Shown here: positions 55,701-58,700 of the stretch, piece after piece
Position numbering within the stretch: the first letter of the stretch is position 1
Layout of the letters: every line of letters begins with the position of its first letter
NCBI RefSeq assembly: GCF_000003815.2
Contig: NC_049980.1
Coordinates: forward strand, 14,178,405 to 14,240,404
Length of the DNA: 62,000 nt
Reading direction: 5' to 3'
DNA from: Branchiostoma floridae
Lineage: Eukaryota; Chordata; Leptocardii; Amphioxiformes; Branchiostomatidae
Notes under the pieces: model-generated
Database searches by the model: none
Told to the model about the DNA's origin: nothing
Seen by the model: only the letters and a program-made list of their open reading frames with translations
Program-made: the position numbers and the translations under genes

Positions 55701-58700
55701 TATTTATGGCAAATTTAAGCTGCTGAAAAGGCACTAAAACACACGTTATAATCCACTTAATGCAATTGTATATGAGACGTAAAGAGGCTTTAGATCAAAT
55801 AAACGTGAACTTTAAACAAGTTTTAAGGGGGTTTTAAAAATCATTTACGACATCTTTAAGCTGCTGAAAGACAACGGGAAAACCGGAAAATAAGGACTAA
55901 CACGGACCTACAGAAAGACCACTTAAAGGCAATATTTACGTACTCGTATAAGTGGTGTATAGATCCGTAAAGGAGGAAAATACGTCAACATTACGCATGG
56001 TTTCAGCATCCTTAAATACCGTTTTTCGTGCCGTGATTGACAATATCTATGTGACTGTGATCAATAGAATATCAACTCATTTCAATTAGTTGCATCCCCC
56101 TGTTTGAGTGCTTGTACAGTTACTTTCTTATATATTATATATATAACATACATCTTGTTTATCCCCATACAGAAAAAGGTTGACGCTAACGGTAGGCCAA
56201 TAACATACACAGGTAACTAGCCGGTGTTAACTTTTACATGTAATCTTAACATTGCTTAGTGTTCATTTAAGTGGCAAACCACAGAATGAAGGGATGACAA
56301 AATCTGATGTGGCTGAAGGACATTCACATCCAATGATCCAAATGCCATTATTCTACTGTGCATCAAACTTCATATTTTTGATAAGAAACTATTTGTATAA
56401 CAAATTTGCTATTTGTATAACACAACCAGGTGTTTTATTATTAATATCGACGTTTCGTTGACCGTCTGCCATCTTTCTATTATATAAAGGGAAATTCTGA
56501 GTTCTATTTCGCACTGCAGCTAGGTGTCGCTGCTAACAGATGCGGTTCCAAACGTAACTTAACTGCATTGAGAAGTAGAGCCAGTCGTTATTGCTCTGAA
56601 GGATCCTAAGTATTAGTTGTTTTCTCTCTCTGATCCAGACACCAAAATATAAGTTTGTTTGATATGTTATTTCTAGCATAAGGGGCACGTGACATGGTTG
56701 TTTACTAACATTTTGGTCCATTTTTCTACTTAATACAAAAGCAGCCGTACATGTTGATGGACCAATGACCGTCGTGGAGAAGATTGATCACGTGACTCAC
56801 GAAGAACATGAGATGGAGATGATTGACGTGGTGGTGACGTCAGAACAAGAACGCCGTGCACAAGCTGAGGCGTTGCTACGGCGGCAAGTGAGGATCACGT
56901 TTTCAATATTTTTTTTCATTTGCTGTGATATTAATATAGTTATTTGGCTACTGACAAGAACATCCCAAAGCGTAAGGTGGTCGACTTGCTGAATGTATTG
57001 GATTTGATCTAAGTTCACGAGCGCGATATTTTTCAACATATTTTTTTAGGTTCTAGTTATTCTAGACTTGTTCAGAAATGGGTGCAACATAGCCACATCT
57101 CTACGTAAACACGTGCATCTTACAACTCACTGTCACGGTTTCATGTTCCATAAGTACATCTGACCGGTCGACCAGAACCTGTTTGTATGCAGCATCTACG
57201 CATCGACATTATAAGTCATATCTTTGCTATTTCCTTATCTGATTTCTACGTCGGTCTCTTTTCTCAGGGTCACTCCCGGACGTTAGAACGCGATCCTCGG
57301 TACGGTCCATGTCCCAAGCCCCGCCAGGCTGCCGAACAGCGCCCCGTGTCCCTGGAGGTCCCCATCCACACCATGCCCCGCAACCCGCGCGGGCACGACG
57401 GCGGCTCTCCCAGGATGATGACCACCTTCAAGCCCGACGACATGGAACAGTACCACACCGCCTCCACGTTGCGCGTCCAACTCGACCCTCGTCCGCCGAC
57501 CAAACCCCAGCCGGGCGCCATCAGAGTTCTCCCAGGTCACGGTCCGAGCGTGGCTCAGGGGAAACACCTGGATTACGAGCCGGTCAAGCATTCCTCCTGT
57601 GAAGAGTTGGACAGGACAGACAAGTACAAAGCTGACCATGTCGTGATGAACACAAATGCTTCCCCCTCACCCCATATTGTGGTACGTACAAAGTAATGAT
57701 GTTGATTCAGTCACTGACAGTTTACCGACGATCGACCATTTTATGTAGCATCATGTATGAATGATTACTATGACATAAGCAGACAAAAACTGTGACAGCC
57801 CATGTTTAATGATGTTGCATTTCTAGTATGTTATTCATTGTGTCCATGTAGAATGTGGTGTGTAAAATGATTGTATGAGAAGACACAAGTATCTAGTATA
57901 TAAACTGTAGCTCATATTTATACGTTTGTTGTAATGAAAGTAGTTGGTCTATCCATACATATATAAAACGTTACATATAGTGTTACGAAGTGAATTATTG
58001 TTTAAAAGGCTTTCCTACTTTCTGTCGTTCTTGCGTCCATCTGCTGTTATTCGTATCACCCGTATCCGATTTTCTTTCCTTTTTTTCTGTATTAGAGAGC
58101 ACAAGCAAGATACTCAGACCTAGACTTTCAGGTAATTTTTGTTGTACCTGTTTTTGTATATAATCGTTTCATCCCTCCACAATAAAACCCGCTCTACACC
58201 TTGGTCCCACGCTTATACAACGTCTTGCAAGATGTGGGAGAGACAGTTTACATTCACTCGTCTTGACAAGGAAAGAAAACTCTTATTTGTGTTGATTTCA
58301 TTTCTAGCATAAGATGTCGATTTATTTTCTTCGCTTTCTTAGTCTCACCTTCTGTACATACAATCACTAGTTTTTTCCGCACACGGTTACTTTTTCTCTC
58401 GTTCGCTGGCAGAAAATTATGCACACCAGAGAGCGGCATATGGACATGCTGCAAAATATACACGACTCCCCTTCTGCCTCACAGCAAACTGAGGTATAGA
58501 AAGTCAGAATTTTCCGTTCATCCTTACGTTTTCTCAATTCTTTCCTTCATTTGGGCTATTGCAAGTGTCCAAAGCAAGTAGAAACAGGATGTATTTGTTA
58601 TGCCCTATTTATCCTTCCCTGTCTTTCTTTATGCGCACGCTATCGTAAGTCTTGGTGACGCTTTACTCTTGTAATTGTCGGTACGTAGAGACTACTTGTG

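Larger units (their letters stand above)
51706..56070. mobile_element. Possible 4.4-kb transposon carrying both satellite arrays
   Basis: Left CTATTGACAACAAATTAGCA ... TCACAGCACGAAAA and right TTTTTCGTGCCGTGATTGAC ... GATCAATAG look like diverged inverted ends. Between them lie array A, a GC-richer ~1.1-kb core (53930-55020) and array B. No target duplication and no clear transposase found; it could instead be unrelated intronic satellites. Confidence 0.4.

Noticed and set aside
57270-57639. Overlapping 80-118 residue frames on minus strand and in another plus frame
   Set aside because: Shadows of the GC-rich exon 35, whose frame is fixed by splice phases on both sides.
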